Positions 22,795-33,395 of a stretch of DNA of 64,000 nt are shown one piece after another; within the stretch, counting starts at the first letter, position 1, and each line of letters begins with the position of its first letter. This DNA comes from Botryosphaeria dothidea (Eukaryota; Ascomycota; Dothideomycetes; Botryosphaeriales; Botryosphaeriaceae): positions 1,798,001 through 1,862,000 of the forward strand of contig WWBZ02000040.1 of assembly GCA_011503125.2 (NCBI GenBank), written 5' to 3'. Below the pieces are notes generated by a model that was given only the letters and a program-made list of their open reading frames with translations, made no database searches and was not told the origin of the DNA. The position numbers and the translations under genes were made by a program.

Positions 22795-25668
22795 TCACCC
22801 AAACCACTCCACCACCTCTCCGACAAACCCCTCCAAACCGACCACACTCCTCTCGGACCGGTCCGCCACCTCTCTCTGCCTCCGCCCACCCTCCATAACC
22901 AGCACCTTTGCCCCGACCTCGATGAACTCCCTTGTAGCTACGAACTGAAATGTCACGAGCGTGCTCTCATCCACATGTCTAGCGCCGTTCTTGGCCCCGT
23001 CCGCATCGCCGCTGCTGCTATCCTCGCCATCATCATCACCTTCAAACGTGAACCCGAACCCGTCGTCCTCTTTTCTACTGGCATCATTGCTGCTGTTCTC
23101 TCTCTTCAAGTGCTGCTTACCGTCCCCGTCGTCGATGGCGATGGCGACGACTTTCGCGCTCGCCCTGACGCTGGCGATGTATGTCACAGCCAGGCTTCCG
23201 ACGATCAGGTTGCGCACGCCCTCGCCGGCGAAGCGCGCGACGAAGGCGCGGCAGGATGCCGCAGGGTTGCTACCATCGTTGCTTGGCCGGACGAGCACCA
23301 TGCCTTTGCGGATACGGCCTTGCAATGCGGCGGCGGCGGCTGCATTCTTAGATGAAGTGGACGATGAGAGAGTGGTCGTCGCGGCGGCGGCACTTGTCAA
23401 CGATGAGGCGCGTTCGTCTACAGGAAGGACGCCAAGGGAGCCGACCTGGCCCGCGTACAGCGTACGGACGGGGAGGCGGAGGTTCCGGATACTGGTGATG
23501 CGGACGCGGCGCCATTCATGCTGCTTGTTTGCGCGGGAAGCAGAAGAGGAGGCGGGGTAGTATGGAAGCGTCAGGTTCTTGTGAAAGGCACCGGGGAAAG
23601 AGCGGCTGGTGGGAACAGTGGTGGCGACGGACGGTCTTACGGGCAGCGCTGCGGGAGAACCACTGCTGTCGCTGCCATCCTCCGCCGCCGCTGCGGCTGC
23701 GGCAATGTTGCCAACCGGATACGGCCCCAGGAGAAGCTCGTCTCCGAGGTGAAGCGTGCCATAGCGGAGGTGGCCGCTGACAATGGAGATGTCAGAGAGC
23801 TCAGGGGTAGCCTCACCACTAGAGTTGAGTCGCCAGACGTCCTCGACGTGATAGAGAGTGGACAGGGCAGTGTTCGTTTTGGATTCTTCAATTGATCCAA
23901 GATGAGTCAATTCCTCGCCTCCCGCCGGTACAGGGGCAGGCGTAGGAACTTGAAGCTCATGCAGGATAGCATGTAACTGACGTATCCCTTGTCCATTCAG
24001 AGAGCTTGTCAGGACGATGGGGACTACACCAAGGGGGTCATGCGCAAGTTCGTCGGTAGCTTTCTTTCGGACGAGATCAAGCTCTGACACTGGTACAACT
24101 GCGAGCTCATTTTCTGTCAGAGTCCCCGTCACAGGTTGACTGGGCAGAATACTGGGCTTTTTGCCCGCATTCTTCAAGATTGTGAGTAACTTGGACAGTG
24201 TTCTCTTTATCCCTGGTTTCGAAGCTAGGTCCAATTTAGTGACCACGACAATTAGTGGCAGTCCAAGCTTGAGACAGAGTTCGAGATGAGCCTCAGATAA
24301 GTCAACATCAGCCGCAGCAGCGCCAAGCACTTCTTCCGAGGACGGTGTGCTACCGACTCTGCCAGAAGTGTCTTCATCATTGTCTGCTGGCACACACAAC
24401 AACGTCCAGTGAGGCGCCCAGCCCATTAGGCCCCTGACGGTGGTCCGCCTGTAACGCGGATGACCAGCAGAGTCTGACAAAAAGACTAGGCGACCTGACT
24501 GGCAGGCAGCATGGATGTCATTCCAAGAATCGACGTTGCCTGATGCATAATTGATCACGTCCACACTCCCAGAAGCACCCGAGGAGTCGGTGTATCCGAG
24601 GAGCTCTTGAGTGACGGAGCTGGTCATTCCAGAGGCAATTTCATGTCTATGTTTCAGTAAGCTGAGTCGACTTTTGCCTCGGCCATTGTCCAAAGTTGCG
24701 GTGGACAAGCTGCCGAGCAGACTGGACTTGCCAGACATGGTTGCTCCGGTCAGAGACACACGGAGCTGCTCGGATGCAGGTGGGTTCTCAAGGTCAATCT
24801 GCGCAAGTGGCTGTGCAACATGATCGAGCTGTGCATTGGCGCCTGCACCCTGCGGGCCATTGACTTCGGGCTTGACGAAAGCCTCTGCAACCCAGAGCTT
24901 GCCAGCGTGCACCGTGTCGTCGATCTCGTCGTCCCAGGCGCACTCTCCCACGGGGATCATGCGCAGAACCTTGACGGTGCAGCCGAGACTGGCGGCCATG
25001 GCGCGCAGATTGGTCAAGCTCTCTTCCATCTCATCATCGGCGAGCCCCACAAAGGTTCCATCGTCAGCCACGCCAATCTCGTACAATGCGCCTTTGCTCT
25101 CCTCCAAGCCGGGCAGCAACCTTGCAAGAGAAGGCGGTGCCCTGAGCTGCTCGCTCGCTTCAGGAAACTGCGGAACGACGAGCTCATTGGCGGAGGTAGA
25201 GTGGTAAGGTGACGATTGCTGCAGCCGCCACAGTAGCTGCGTGGTCAGCTGTTCCAGACGATGCTGCCGTGATTGGCTGGAGGCAGCCTTCGGTGGAGTG
25301 CTTGCCGGAGTGCGCGAAACGGCAGTCTCGGAGACGCTTCGAGGTGTTGGGATCCCGAGACTCGAGCGATGCGAGCCCGCCACGTGACGGGCAGTGGTCG
25401 ACGTCGTGAACGATCGTCGTGGGCGCAGCAAGAGATGCAGCTTGTACTCGGTTGGACCCTCCTGGGGTTCCGCATCCAGCCTGGTGACGGCGCTGTCTGT
25501 TTCGAGCACAGCCCTAGGCTCGAGGCCGCCACCCGCGGCGAAGGATGCGGCGGATGGATGGCTTGCAACTGCCAGGCCCAACGGTTCGCGCGGCGTCATC
25601 GAGCGCGGGGTAGACCACGGCGACGCAACCCGCGGCGGGTCTGGATCAAAGGTGAAGATGGACGCCAT
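22795..25668 (-). CDS. GTP-binding protein of the GTPBP1/GTPBP2 family
   Basis: Single exon, 957 aa. The N-terminal about 130 residues are low-complexity. Residues about 170-290 form a conserved lead-in (GALYEIGVADDGTFVGLADDEMEESLTNLRAMA) typical of fungal GTPBP1/2 proteins. The G domain follows: G1 P-loop GATMSGKSS at about 304-312, a G2-like EIASGMTSSVT, G3 DSAGH at about 398, G4 TKLD at about 475 and a G5-like TSSLNG later. EF-Tu-like beta-barrel domains follow (HVEDVWRL, GTLHLGDELLLGP, RKGMVLV). Mammalian GTPBP1/2 act in translation-linked ribosome rescue and mRNA turnover; extending that role to this protein is inference. An internal Ser/Asp-rich insertion and a long C-terminal extension (DDGDGKQHLKREN...) are lineage-specific. 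The start is the first ATG; no intron is needed. Confidence 0.88.
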   Translation of the reverse strand: MASIFTFDPDPPRVASPWSTPRSMTPREPLGLAVASHPSAASFAAGGGLEPRAVLETDSAVTRLDAEPQEGPTEYKLHLLLRPRRSFTTSTTARHVAGSHRSSLGIPTPRSVSETAVSRTPASTPPKAASSQSRQHRLEQLTTQLLWRLQQSSPYHSTSANELVVPQFPEASEQLRAPPSLARLLPGLEESKGALYEIGVADDGTFVGLADDEMEESLTNLRAMAASLGCTVKVLRMIPVGECAWDDEIDDTVHAGKLWVAEAFVKPEVNGPQGAGANAQLDHVAQPLAQIDLENPPASEQLRVSLTGATMSGKSSLLGSLSTATLDNGRGKSRLSLLKHRHEIASGMTSSVTQELLGYTDSSGASGSVDVINYASGNVDSWNDIHAACQSGRLVFLSDSAGHPRYRRTTVRGLMGWAPHWTLLCVPADNDEDTSGRVGSTPSSEEVLGAAAADVDLSEAHLELCLKLGLPLIVVVTKLDLASKPGIKRTLSKLLTILKNAGKKPSILPSQPVTGTLTENELAVVPVSELDLVRKKATDELAHDPLGVVPIVLTSSLNGQGIRQLHAILHELQVPTPAPVPAGGEELTHLGSIEESKTNTALSTLYHVEDVWRLNSSGEATPELSDISIVSGHLRYGTLHLGDELLLGPYPVGNIAAAAAAAEDGSDSSGSPAALPVRPSVATTVPTSRSFPGAFHKNLTLPYYPASSSASRANKQHEWRRVRITSIRNLRLPVRTLYAGQVGSLGVLPVDERASSLTSAAAATTTLSSSTSSKNAAAAAALQGRIRKGMVLVRPSNDGSNPAASCRAFVARFAGEGVRNLIVGSLAVTYIASVRASAKVVAIAIDDGDGKQHLKRENSSNDASRKEDDGFGFTFEGDDDGEDSSSGDADGAKNGARHVDESTLVTFQFVATREFIEVGAKVLVMEGGRRQREVADRSERSVVGLEGFVGEVVEWFG

Positions 25669-27694
25669 GGCGGAGGTAAATCAGGACAGGGCAGCCAACG
25701 CGTGCTGAGGGATTGGACGGTTTGCTGGCTGGGCAGCGGAAAAAATCACAAGCTTTGGGCTCAGGGGACAAACGAAAGGGGCCGCGCAGTAAGCTGGGGA
25801 AAGTGGATAAAGTCCGTATTCGGTATGAGGTCGATGATAATGGTAACATCTTGGCTGATTCGTCAAGGGGCAGTTTCGCGTCGTTGGATGATGGAGCAGA
25901 TCAAGCGACAGGATGGCTTCGCTAGGGACCCGGCTAGAAGGACGGCATGGCGCTGACGATGGTGCAATAATAGCGATGGAGGAGGGCAGCGGTGATGATG
26001 ATGATGATGGAGAAGTGGTGTGGGCGGTTGCAGAGGCCGGACGATGGAGGAATGAATGCTGCCGATGATGACTCCGCCGGCCGGCTGGACCCTGGCAGGG
26101 GCTCGGAGGTGGAAGAACCCCGTCAGCCGTCGCTGCTGCTGCTCAAACGGGCGCTACTGCTGCTCCCGGGCGTTCCTGCCGTCTCTCCCTCTCTCTCCCT
26201 CTCCCTCTCTCTCCCTCTCCCTCTCTCTCTCGCGCTGCGCGTGTCATGGAAACCACCGACACCACTGCGGCAGCCATCTCGCTTTCGGGCTCGGCGAGCC
26301 CAGGGCCACGGCGTTGCTTCCGGGGGCGCGCGTGCGGTGGAGCTGCTAGCTCAGGCAAGTGCCGGGCGCGGGGACGGTGTCCGGCGTGGTTGACGTCGGA
26401 GCTGCGGGGACAGCTGGTAGGGGTGCAGAAGAATGAGAGCTGTGCCGCAGAGTTGCATCGCTAGCTCGTTGGGGGCGGACAGTCTGCTATGACGACGCTG
26501 GTGCTGGATCGGGCTGCATCTGATGGAGCCGGCTGGGCGAGTGGCCGTCGGCTGGGCACCCGCCATTCCGCCGCACACTGCACGCACTGGTCTGCACGCC
26601 CGCACACACCGCTCGCTTCGCATATGCACCCAGCGCAGCCCGAGGCTTGTTGCCTGACGGGTGCCTGATTCCATTCCCCACAGCCGGGTCTTCTCGAAGC
26701 CTGCGCTGGCATCCTTAGGGCCTCGCGATACCGCTCGCGACGATCGCGCTACCTCTCCGCCGGAAGCGCACGCAGCTGACGGACTGATGCCTGGCCTGGG
26801 TACCTTGCGCCAACGTGCTCCGGACTGCCCTCGGCCGCGCTGGCGGTTAACTCCGCGCCAGCCGTTGCACCGCGGGCTGCGGCTGAGAGCGGACACAGAG
26901 ACAGCACTTATCACAGTCGAGACCAACATCATCCCATCACCGCGCGCCCCGCCCCGCCCATGGGCCCGAGCGGTGCTGCCCGTTCAGTCCTGTTCTACTG
27001 CCACTTGCGGACGCAGCCATGTCAGCCTGCATCCACCGGCACAGTCAGCACTCTGTTTTGACGCCTGCGCTAATGCTGCCAAAAATAATGTACCTGGCTG
27101 CCCTGCTATGCGAAGCGAGAGAGATCTGCCCCGGGCCTGATGCAATCGGCCGTGGCTGCCAAGGCGCAGTCAGAGCACCTACCAAAGAGGATGATGACAT
27201 CGTAAACTTGTCCGCTTGCGGCAGTCGTTTTTGCTAGTTCTTCAATAGGATCGAAGTAACGGAGTTGGTATCTTTGCGCGGAGCGCTGCTGCCTCCAAAC
27301 TGTCTGCGAATAACGAACGATCGCGCCTCTCCCCCTCGTGCACATGCTTTCCGGAAGGCTGCCCAGCGTGAGATTGTGGAAAAATGCCTGCCCGCCAACC
27401 GCCTGTCCTCCGCCTCCCTCCTCCGTCCGTCTGCAACGCCGTAGTGAAATGCTCAAACCCCCCCCAAAAAAAGTGACCTCCAGAACACCGCGCCATGCTG
27501 CTTGCAATAAAAAAAAAAGATGATGCAGAGGAAACAACGGGAAGCCGGCCACATTCGACCATCAGGCTTCCCGCACCGCGCGCCGTTAAGCGAGCGGCTG
27601 AGATCCAGCTGATGCGACGCTGGCCGCAAAAAGAAGAAGATCATGCATGTCATACGTGGGCCACCGCTTCCTGTTTTGCTGCCTTCAAGCTCTT
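25669..27694. promoter_or_regulatory. 2 kb upstream region of the GTPase gene
   Basis: Non-coding gap between the GTPase start (minus) and the stop of the zinc-finger gene (minus). It holds the GTPase promoter and the 3' UTR of the zinc-finger gene. A 50-nt pure pyrimidine tract is at 26182-26231 and (GAT)n-like bases are around 25993-26010. Frames of up to 227 aa exist here but are low-complexity, overlap on both strands and show no family features. Confidence 0.45.
26182..26231. repeat. Polypyrimidine (CT/CCCT) microsatellite
   Basis: Fifty uninterrupted C/T bases made of CTCTCC and CTCTCT units. It lies in the upstream region of the GTPase gene. Such tracts in fungal promoters can exclude nucleosomes; that role is inference here. 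Confidence 0.85.
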
Positions 27695-29103
27695 TCATGA
27701 TGCGTCCGACGCCTTGCGTGGCTTACACTTGTCATGCGCCATGTGCCCGTTGCGCGCCGTCGTCCGCGTGAACTCGGCGCCGCACCGCGGGCAGTATGAC
27801 TTGGCCGCCGTGCCTGACTTCTCGCGCTGATGCCGGAGGAGGTTGCTGAACGTCGAAAACTGGCGCCCGTTGCACCCGTGCTCCCAGCATTGTGGCTTCG
27901 GCCTCGAGTTGAGCACGCGCACCCCCCGGTCGGCCCCGAGTGCTGCTGACGGATCCGCTGCGCTTCCTGCACCGTACTGCGCCGGGTAGGGCGATGCCGC
28001 GCCTCCGTACATGGGTTGCGGTGCTCCTGCTGCTGCTGTCGTGCCGTATGGAACCCCGTATCCTGCGTTGGCGCCGTATTGGCCCACCGAGCTGTCTTGA
28101 TGTTAGGGCTTATGCGCGCTCTCGTGTTGGAGGAGGGGGCCCAATATCTTACGTTGAATAGTTGCCCCCATACGGTGCTGGCATGTTGGGATGAATCGGC
28201 GGGTACGGCGACGTCTGCGCATTCGTGCCTGTCATTGAGGACCCGTCGCTGGAGACGGGCACGTAGCCTCCGGATGCCGTCGAGCTTGCTATCGAGCCGT
28301 GTCTGGACGGGTAGTCGGCGCCTGGGCTACTTCTGAGCACGCCGGGGTACGACTGCATGTACGGAGAGGGAGCCCCGCTGCTCTGCGTGTAGTTCTGGTG
28401 CTGCGGAGATGACTGCTGAGTCTGGTCCGGAGCATAACCTGTTCGTCCCAATCAGTCCTTGCCCTTTCTCTCTTGGCTTCTTTTTGGAGTGCCCGACGAG
28501 CCACGACCGTCCCACGAAGCCCGTCTCTTGCTGCTCTGCCGATGCATGTGACCGCGTAGCAACGGGCAACACTTCAACGTCTTCCGACGGTGCCGAGGGA
28601 AGGGTCCGCTTTTTTCCTCGCTTCGCCAGCGGTCGAGGCTCTGGGCAGCTCCGAGATGGGTCGACTTACCATAGTCGAAGTTGTTCCCGGAGGAGGGGAA
28701 GGAGCCGTACTGTGTGGGCATCATGAAGCCGAGAGAGCTGCAGAGCTGATGAGTGATGATTGCTTGGAAGTGGCGTCCGGTTTGGTTGGAGTCCGGGTTA
28801 CCTCATGTCTTGCGCCTCTTGGCCTGGAGGACTGTGACAGGGCTGGTCGGCAGCGGAAGGGTCAAGGCCGTAGTCGAGCCCCAAGGACGATGATGGATCG
28901 AGGAGGGTGAGGTCCTGGGACGAGCCGTCGAAGGCAGGGTCCAGGAGATGTTGCGGGTAGGTTGGGTCTCGCGGCGGGGCGGCCGCGGGGAAGGATGGAC
29001 TATGAGGCGCGAAGGAGTCTCGGGAGAGGCTTGAATGGCGGAGGACCCGAGGATCAGATTCGTTGTCGGGATCTCGAGGAGCAGAGGATCTGGGAGGAGC
29101 CAT
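27695..29103 (-). CDS. Zinc-finger transcription factor, atypical C2H2
   Basis: Four exons on the minus strand: 28802-29103, 28670-28737, 28153-28438 and 27695-28091, giving 350 aa with exact frame. Residues 1-220 are Pro/Ser/Tyr/Gln-rich and disordered ([29 protein letters not shown]), typical of activation regions. The C-terminus has two linked finger motifs. The first is CWEHGC...[16 protein letters not shown] (C-x4-C-x13-H, no clear fourth ligand). The second is [23 protein letters not shown] (C-x2-C-x12-H-x2-H-x2-C). The pair and the conserved linking segments occur together in many ascomycete proteins that I recognise only as hypothetical C2H2 factors. Target genes are unknown. A 4.3 kb gene-free upstream region suggests complex regulation. 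Confidence 0.82.
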
Positions 29104-29797
29104 GATCAGTACGGCGCGGAGGTGTTGGAGCTACCACGCCGCAATACACTTACCGTTGGCTGTATTCGGCGAGATATGAAGTCTTATATCAGGAAGTGTT
29201 TGGGCGATGGGAGCTCGTGTGCTGGGACGACAGCTAAAAACGTTTACTCTCGGACAACAGCTGCCTGCGCCATGCCCGGGGGGGGGCGAGGGTACATCAT
29301 ATAGATGTCTACAACATGGTGGAAGAACCAACACTCGCCTGGTTGGCCCCGTGCGCGTGAAGGATTCGCCCCCCTGTCAGCACGCTTGGGGGAAAACCCG
29401 TGCGGGCCATGAGGTTAGTGTGGGCATAGGACATGATGCCACCTGCGTGCCTGGCACCTGCACGGCTGTCAACGCTGGGACGGGAGATTAGTACAAGCTT
29501 TGGCTGCGCATGGTACGCTTGACCGCTGAGCGCGTGCTTTGTCAGGGCTCGAGCAGCCGGCCAGCTGCGGTGACACGGCGCTCAGGGTGCGTTCTCTGCG
29601 AGCCCTGGGTTTACCGCCATTGGGCCAGGGGCTTGGGACCAGTCGCGCGTGTTGGTGGCGCTCGAGGCGGCCGCATTTCCTGGAGATGCGCGCAGGCGGG
29701 TCGTTTCAGCGGGTGTTTCGCTGCCGGCCCAAAATAGGGCGACGACGAGTGCCTGCCGCCGCTCAGTCGGCCGGCCGCCAGGACGACGACCCGCCGC

Positions 29798-29820
29798 GCA
29801 GCAGCAGCAGCAGCAGCAGC
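29798..29820. repeat. (CAG)n tract, about 7.7 units
   Basis: Twenty-three bases of uninterrupted GCA/CAG repeat, followed at 29824-29838 by four CCAG units. No supported gene is present, so it is not a proven polyglutamine tract. Confidence 0.85.
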
Positions 29821-29974
29821 AACCAGCCAGCCAGCCAGACCCAACACACGGCCAGAGCCAGAGCGCGCGCCAGAGCCACGAGCCACGAGCCAGCGCACGG
29901 CGCGCTCGCAGTGTGGGCGGTGATCGATCTCGACAGCCCCGCCGCGACTGGTGTGCTGGAGGCCGGCTGCTGGC

Positions 29975-29998
29975 CTGCTGCTGCTGCTGCTGCTGCTG
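29975..29998. repeat. (CTG)8 tract
   Basis: Eight uninterrupted CTG units, the reverse complement of the CAG tract 155 bp upstream, so the two can pair as an inverted repeat. Confidence 0.85.
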
Positions 29999-30185
29999 GG
30001 CCACTGCGCCACGGCCGGCGTCTTTCTTTAGCAACAGCCAACGTGATAACTGCGAAGTAAGGGCAGACAGCGCGCGTGGTGCTTAGCTGCGGGCTCTTGG
30101 CGCGAGCGGCCGCCATTGCTGCCTAGCTGCCTGCGTGCGCCGACCCACCAGGCCACCGCCGCCGCGGGCAGCCAGCCCTGCCCTG

Positions 30186-30215
30186 CCGCCGCCGCCGCCG
30201 CCGCCGCTGCTGCTG
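30186..30215. repeat. (GCC)n-(GCT)n compound tract
   Basis: A run of GCC/CCG units passes directly into CTG/GCT units (CCGCTGCTGCTGCC). It is part of the same repeat cluster. Confidence 0.75.
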
Positions 30216-30429
30216 CCCATGCCCTCGCTTTCGCATTGCGCCCAGCCTGCCGGTCCAAATCGGTGCCAGACCTGGCGCTCGGATCGACGCTCGCCGCCGC
30301 CGCCTGCTTGTCACTGCCAAACGGCGGGCCACCACAAAGGCGATCTTCACGCTTCCCCACTTCTTCGACGTCCACCAGCCGGCCGGGGTAACGGTGTCAG
30401 GTCGCATGATGCCGGCCGCCATCAGCATC

Positions 30430-30450
30430 AGCAGCAGCAGCAGCAGCAGC
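30430..30450. repeat. (CAG)7 tract
   Basis: Seven CAG units following ATCAGCAT; a second CAG tract on the plus strand within 650 bp of the first. Confidence 0.8.
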
Positions 30451-31468
30451 GACGAGGAACGGCGCAGAGCCGTAGAGACCGCCCCAGAGCTGCGCTCCCC
30501 GCCAGAGTGACCACCCTCCTCCAGCGCAGATGACCGCTCACCGCAGCACCAGCAAGCAGCACCAGCACCAGCACCAGCCCAGAGAGAGCCTCAGCCATGC
30601 CGTGCACAGCGCATGACGGCCGGCGGCCGGCAGAGCTAAGCGCTGGTCGCCAATATTGCACCAATGGGATGCGGGAGCGAGCGCGTCGATCATGTTGGTT
30701 GGTGTCGGCTGTCGCATTTTGCTGGTTCGCTGCCCTCGAAAATGAGACCCTGGGTCGGCGGGGGGGGCGCGCTGCTGGGAGTTGCCGGCGCCATGGCTGC
30801 CGTCGCAGGGTTGTGGGCTTTGGGGGCTGCTCGACACCGGTGCGCTCCACCCGCAGCGCTGGCACGCTATATCAGAGCCCAATTTCCAGGCATAACGGAG
30901 CTGTGCCGGACGTGTTTTAACCTCCCGTCTACGACGTAGGCAGAGCACTCCCGTCCGCCCGCGTGCCGTCACCAGCACCTCCGTCCACGTCACGCCCGCG
31001 CGGTGATCGCCCGGCGACGTCGTGACTCGCCGATGCGGCCATCTTTGGCTCCGCGGCGCCCCAATGCGGACGGGAAGTGGAGCTCGCTCTGCGCCCTCTA
31101 GCCGTAGCGCGCGGCTGAACAAGCGCAGCGCCCGCCACTGACGACGGCTTCCACGCCCTCAGATATCAGATCGGCCCGGTTGATTGTTGACCCAAGAGGC
31201 TGCGTGCTGCTGAAGCATAGCTTAGTCTCGGGCTTCGGAGTCCTCGAGGCCGAATGCCGTGCCAATTTCAACACCAGGCCCGCGCGCCGCCTCGGAGGGC
31301 CGCCGACGCCGGACGGCTCTCCTTAATTTCGACCTCGCCCAGGCGGCAGGGCGGGCATGATCTCCACGCATCCCCGCCAGAAGATGCACGCAAGGGCGGC
31401 TGTTGGTGATCGACGGCTCGATATGTAAAACGCTCGGCGTCCAAAATCTCCGTTTCGCCCATCTGTCT

Positions 31469-31494
31469 AGAGAGGGAGAGGGAGAGGGAGAGAG
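31469..31494. repeat. Polypurine GA-rich tract
   Basis: Twenty-six uninterrupted purines of AGAGGG/GAGAGG units inside the 4.3 kb gene-free region; opposite in strand sense to the pyrimidine tract at 26182-26231. Confidence 0.75.
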
Positions 31495-33395
31495 TAGAGC
31501 TCAACGCCGGACGACGCGCGCCAAGCCGGCAACAACCACGCATAGTGTGTTGTTCAAACTCGGCCCCGAAGTCTTAGCACCGCGCCGGCAGTCATCTGAT
31601 CGGCTGTGGTGCGCAGGCTTACCGCTTTCTAGGCATTGCACAGTATCCACCTCTCCCTTTGCTCGCGCCCTGGGTGCGGCTTGTTGGCAGACGCCACTTC
31701 CCCAGCTGGAGAACGCCGGGCGATCAGCCTCAGCAGTCTTCATTTCGCGGAGTGGCTCACACTTGAAACGGCTACACGGCCTTTGTTCCCGCGAGCGCAT
31801 GTGACAGGCGTTGCGTTGGCGGCAGAGAGCACAGTCGTCGTCGTCGCTGCTGTCGTCGTCAGTAGTTCGTCCAGAGTTATCGCTTTCGGCGCAAGATCGC
31901 CGGATCGCGTGCCGGGATTGACCGACAGGGGGCCTGGCGCGCAGATGGACATTGCGCAAGGCCTTGCCGATTTCTGGTTGCCGCTGTAGCCCGCACCCGC
32001 TTCCACGGCGCGGTCGCTGCAAGGAAAAGCGCGCCCGTGCCGCACACCTCACCACGTTTTTCGAACGACATATACACCCCGCTCGCATATCTCCCCCCAA
32101 AGCATTGCGAGTCTGGCCCGGCGGACATGAGTCCTGGTCGGCATTGAATCACTCGCAGCTGTGCCCCAGTCGAGAGCTCGCGAATTACTTCCCAAAGGCG
32201 CATGTTCGCCTGGACCCGCCTGCCCCAGGCAGCAACCGCTGATCATCGCAACCATCACGCCGAGCACTGAGCTCCAGATGACTGGACCACGCGCGGCACT
32301 GCGGAATCTCCAGGTTTCCGGCGCGCATTAGGTCTGCTTGGCCCGCTCTGCGCCCTTGCCCCTCTCGGCGACGCCTCTTTATCTTCTTTCGCTCTCTGTG
32401 ACCCTTTGTTTCCCTGTCTCTCTCGGATGCGCGCCTCTGCTGCTGATCGGAAGAAGGGATCGAGCGGTGGAAAGCCAATTCATCCCTCTGAACCCCTGGC
32501 CGGAATTGTGCAAGCCTGTCCTCCACACACACGCGCCGCCCTGCTGCTGCACCCTGAAGCAGGTTGGCGGGTATCATCGGGGAACGTCGGGAGCCCAAGA
32601 TACGCGGCCCCCGCCCTGCTGTTTTCGCTACTTGTGCGCTGCCCGGCAAGCAGGCCTATCCCTGAGCACATGTCAGGGACCGCCCACGGGCATCGAAACC
32701 GCCAGACAAAAATAATTGCGGAGAGGTTCAGTCTAGATGGGCGGCCGAAGTTCTGGGATACAAAAGTGGAAAAAAGACGTGGCCCTGTGACCAATAGGCA
32801 AAGTCTCCGGAGAGTAGGGCTTGGTGTCGAAATTGTCTCCGAGCAATGATGCGAAAGGCACAGGAAATAAAAATTCGTGACGCCTCGTGCGCGGCCTTAG
32901 GGCGGCGGTATCGCTCGAATTAGGCTTTTGCCTACGCCTTTCGGGAAAGTCATGCCGTTTTTCTTTGGCCGCCACTTAGTTTTAAAGAGTGTGCACTGCG
33001 AGATCAGTCCATCGCCCCACGCATGCCCTATTTTCTGGCCCCACAACAGATGCGGCAATTCCATGTTGTCCCTTTGGCTCGTCGCGGGCGGCCGCCTCTC
33101 GGCCCAGCCTCGTCAACTGTGCCATGCCTCGGGTGGACTGGCGGACAGCTAGCCCACGCCTGTCATTGACGGGAAAATCGGGCATGCGCCCCATGCAATT
33201 GCCCGCATATGCCGGTTCCAACGGCGTCCTTTCTGATCCTTTTCGAAGATCGAGCTACTTTTTTTGGTGTCACGCTTGTCGAGACCGCACATCCGCCCCC
33301 AAGAAAAAAAAATCCCGACCGCACCGTCGGCAAATCGATTCCCCACCCTTCCCTCCTCACTCGCTCGCTCCCTACCATGCGAATCTTCAATTCCG

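Larger units (their letters stand above)
29104..33395. other. 4.3 kb non-coding region with trinucleotide repeats
   Basis: Lies upstream of the zinc-finger gene and downstream of cystathionine gamma-synthase. Frames of 100-200 aa occur on both strands, but they overlap one another and are dominated by translated CAG/CTG/CCG repeats or Arg/Pro-rich low complexity. I could not assemble an exon chain or recognise a domain. Likely content is a long regulatory region or 5' leader of the zinc-finger gene, perhaps with an unannotated non-coding transcript. Confidence 0.45.

Noticed and set aside
22432..23355. 307-aa plus-strand frame
   Set aside because: Mostly antisense of the C-terminus of the GTPBP1/2-type gene; no domain, and the minus-strand frame is clearly the real one.
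29539..30060. Possible polyglutamine/polyserine protein over the CAG/CTG tracts
   Set aside because: Frames exist in both directions only because the repeats lack stops; the flanking residues show no protein-like conservation pattern.
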